From Lachnospiraceae bacterium UBA1721 (GTDB lineage: Bacteria; Bacillota; Clostridia; Lachnospirales; Lachnospiraceae), in NCBI GenBank assembly GCA_002317155.1, contig DCIR01000007.1:1-5828 (forward strand): a stretch of 5,828 nt of DNA. Direction: 5' to 3'. Made by a program: the position numbers and the translations under genes. The notes beneath the pieces were generated by a model. That model did no database searches and had not been told where the DNA came from. It was given only the letters and a program-made list of their open reading frames with translations. Of the stretch, positions 5,557-5,828 are shown piece after piece (position 1 is the first letter of the stretch; each line of letters starts with the position of its first letter).

Positions 5557-5828
5557 ATGAACATGAAAGAAGAATTATTGGCAATAATTGAAAAGAACAG
5601 CAGAATTGATCTTAAAGAGCTGGCGGTCATCCTCGGAGTCGCGGAAATTGATGTTGTGAATGCCCTTCAGGAGCTTAAGGACAGCGGAGTTATCTGCGGT
5701 TATCATACATTGATTAACTGGGAAAAGACTTCAATTGAGAAGGTTACTGCACTTATCGAGGTTAGAGTTACTCCCCAGAGAGGTCAGGGCTTTGACAACA
5801 TTGCAGAGCGTATATACAACTATCCTGA
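5557..5828 (+). CDS. Lrp/AsnC-family transcriptional regulator, 5' part (cut by window edge)
   Basis: 90 codons are visible and the frame is still open at the right edge. The N-terminus is a winged helix-turn-helix: KEELLAIIEKNSRIDLKELA (4-23), then LGVAEIDVVNALQELKDSGVI (26-46), the latter being the recognition helix and wing entry. The linker GYHTLINWEK (48-57) is typical, with tryptophan where many members have D or N. The ligand-binding RAM domain begins at about residue 62 (KVTALIEVRVTPQRG). Such proteins are usually about 150-165 residues, act as dimers or octamers on DNA, and respond to amino acids. AGAGG (5544-5548) lies eight bases before the ATG at 5557. The effector and targets cannot be seen; regulation of a following metabolic gene or of itself is common in the family. 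Confidence 0.9.
   Translation, partial: MNMKEELLAIIEKNSRIDLKELAVILGVAEIDVVNALQELKDSGVICGYHTLINWEKTSIEKVTALIEVRVTPQRGQGFDNIAERIYNYP

Overview
The window looks like chromosome from an anaerobic Bacillota (Clostridia), most probably Lachnospiraceae. The basis is an AT-leaning base composition, strong GGAGG-type ribosome binding sites, tight ATGA gene overlaps, and protein families I recognise from that group (a COG4632-type phosphodiester glycosidase, a divergent Lgt-like membrane protein, a short Lrp/AsnC regulator). The family placement of the organism is an inference from sequence style. I see no rRNA, tRNA, CRISPR array, insertion sequence or attachment site.

Left part (1-4677, minus strand): one run of five co-directional genes, read from right to left. 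They are (a) a 201-residue protein with one N-terminal membrane anchor and a helical tail, unrecognised; (b) a 250-residue protein with two membrane segments and an exported domain, unrecognised; (c) a membrane-anchored phosphodiester glycosidase-like (NAGPA/DUF2233) protein; (d) a polytopic relative of prolipoprotein diacylglyceryl transferase (Lgt) in which several catalytic positions differ; (e) a second membrane-anchored phosphodiester glycosidase-like protein that runs off the left edge. The junctions b/c and c/d are ATGA overlaps and d/e is a 14-base overlap, each with a good ribosome binding site, so these four products are probably made together. All five carry membrane segments. A joint role in building or trimming an envelope polymer or lipid-linked glycan is plausible but inferred.

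Middle (4678-4728): a 51-base AT-rich divergent region. It contains a good plus-strand -10 box (TATAAT), with a partial -35 box lying inside the start of the leftward gene.

Right part (4729-5828, plus strand): a previously easy-to-miss 33-codon single-membrane-span protein; a 186-residue protein that matches only the C-terminal domain of the AIR synthase/HypE/SelD superfamily; a 134-base gap; and the first 90 codons of an Lrp/AsnC-type regulator cut by the right edge. The first two are probably one transcript. The AIR synthase-like gene has an in-frame, protein-like continuation of 29 codons after its TGA stop, which is the oddest feature on this side.

The strongest candidate for something undescribed is the five-gene envelope cluster with two different phosphodiester glycosidase-like proteins bracketing an altered Lgt homologue.
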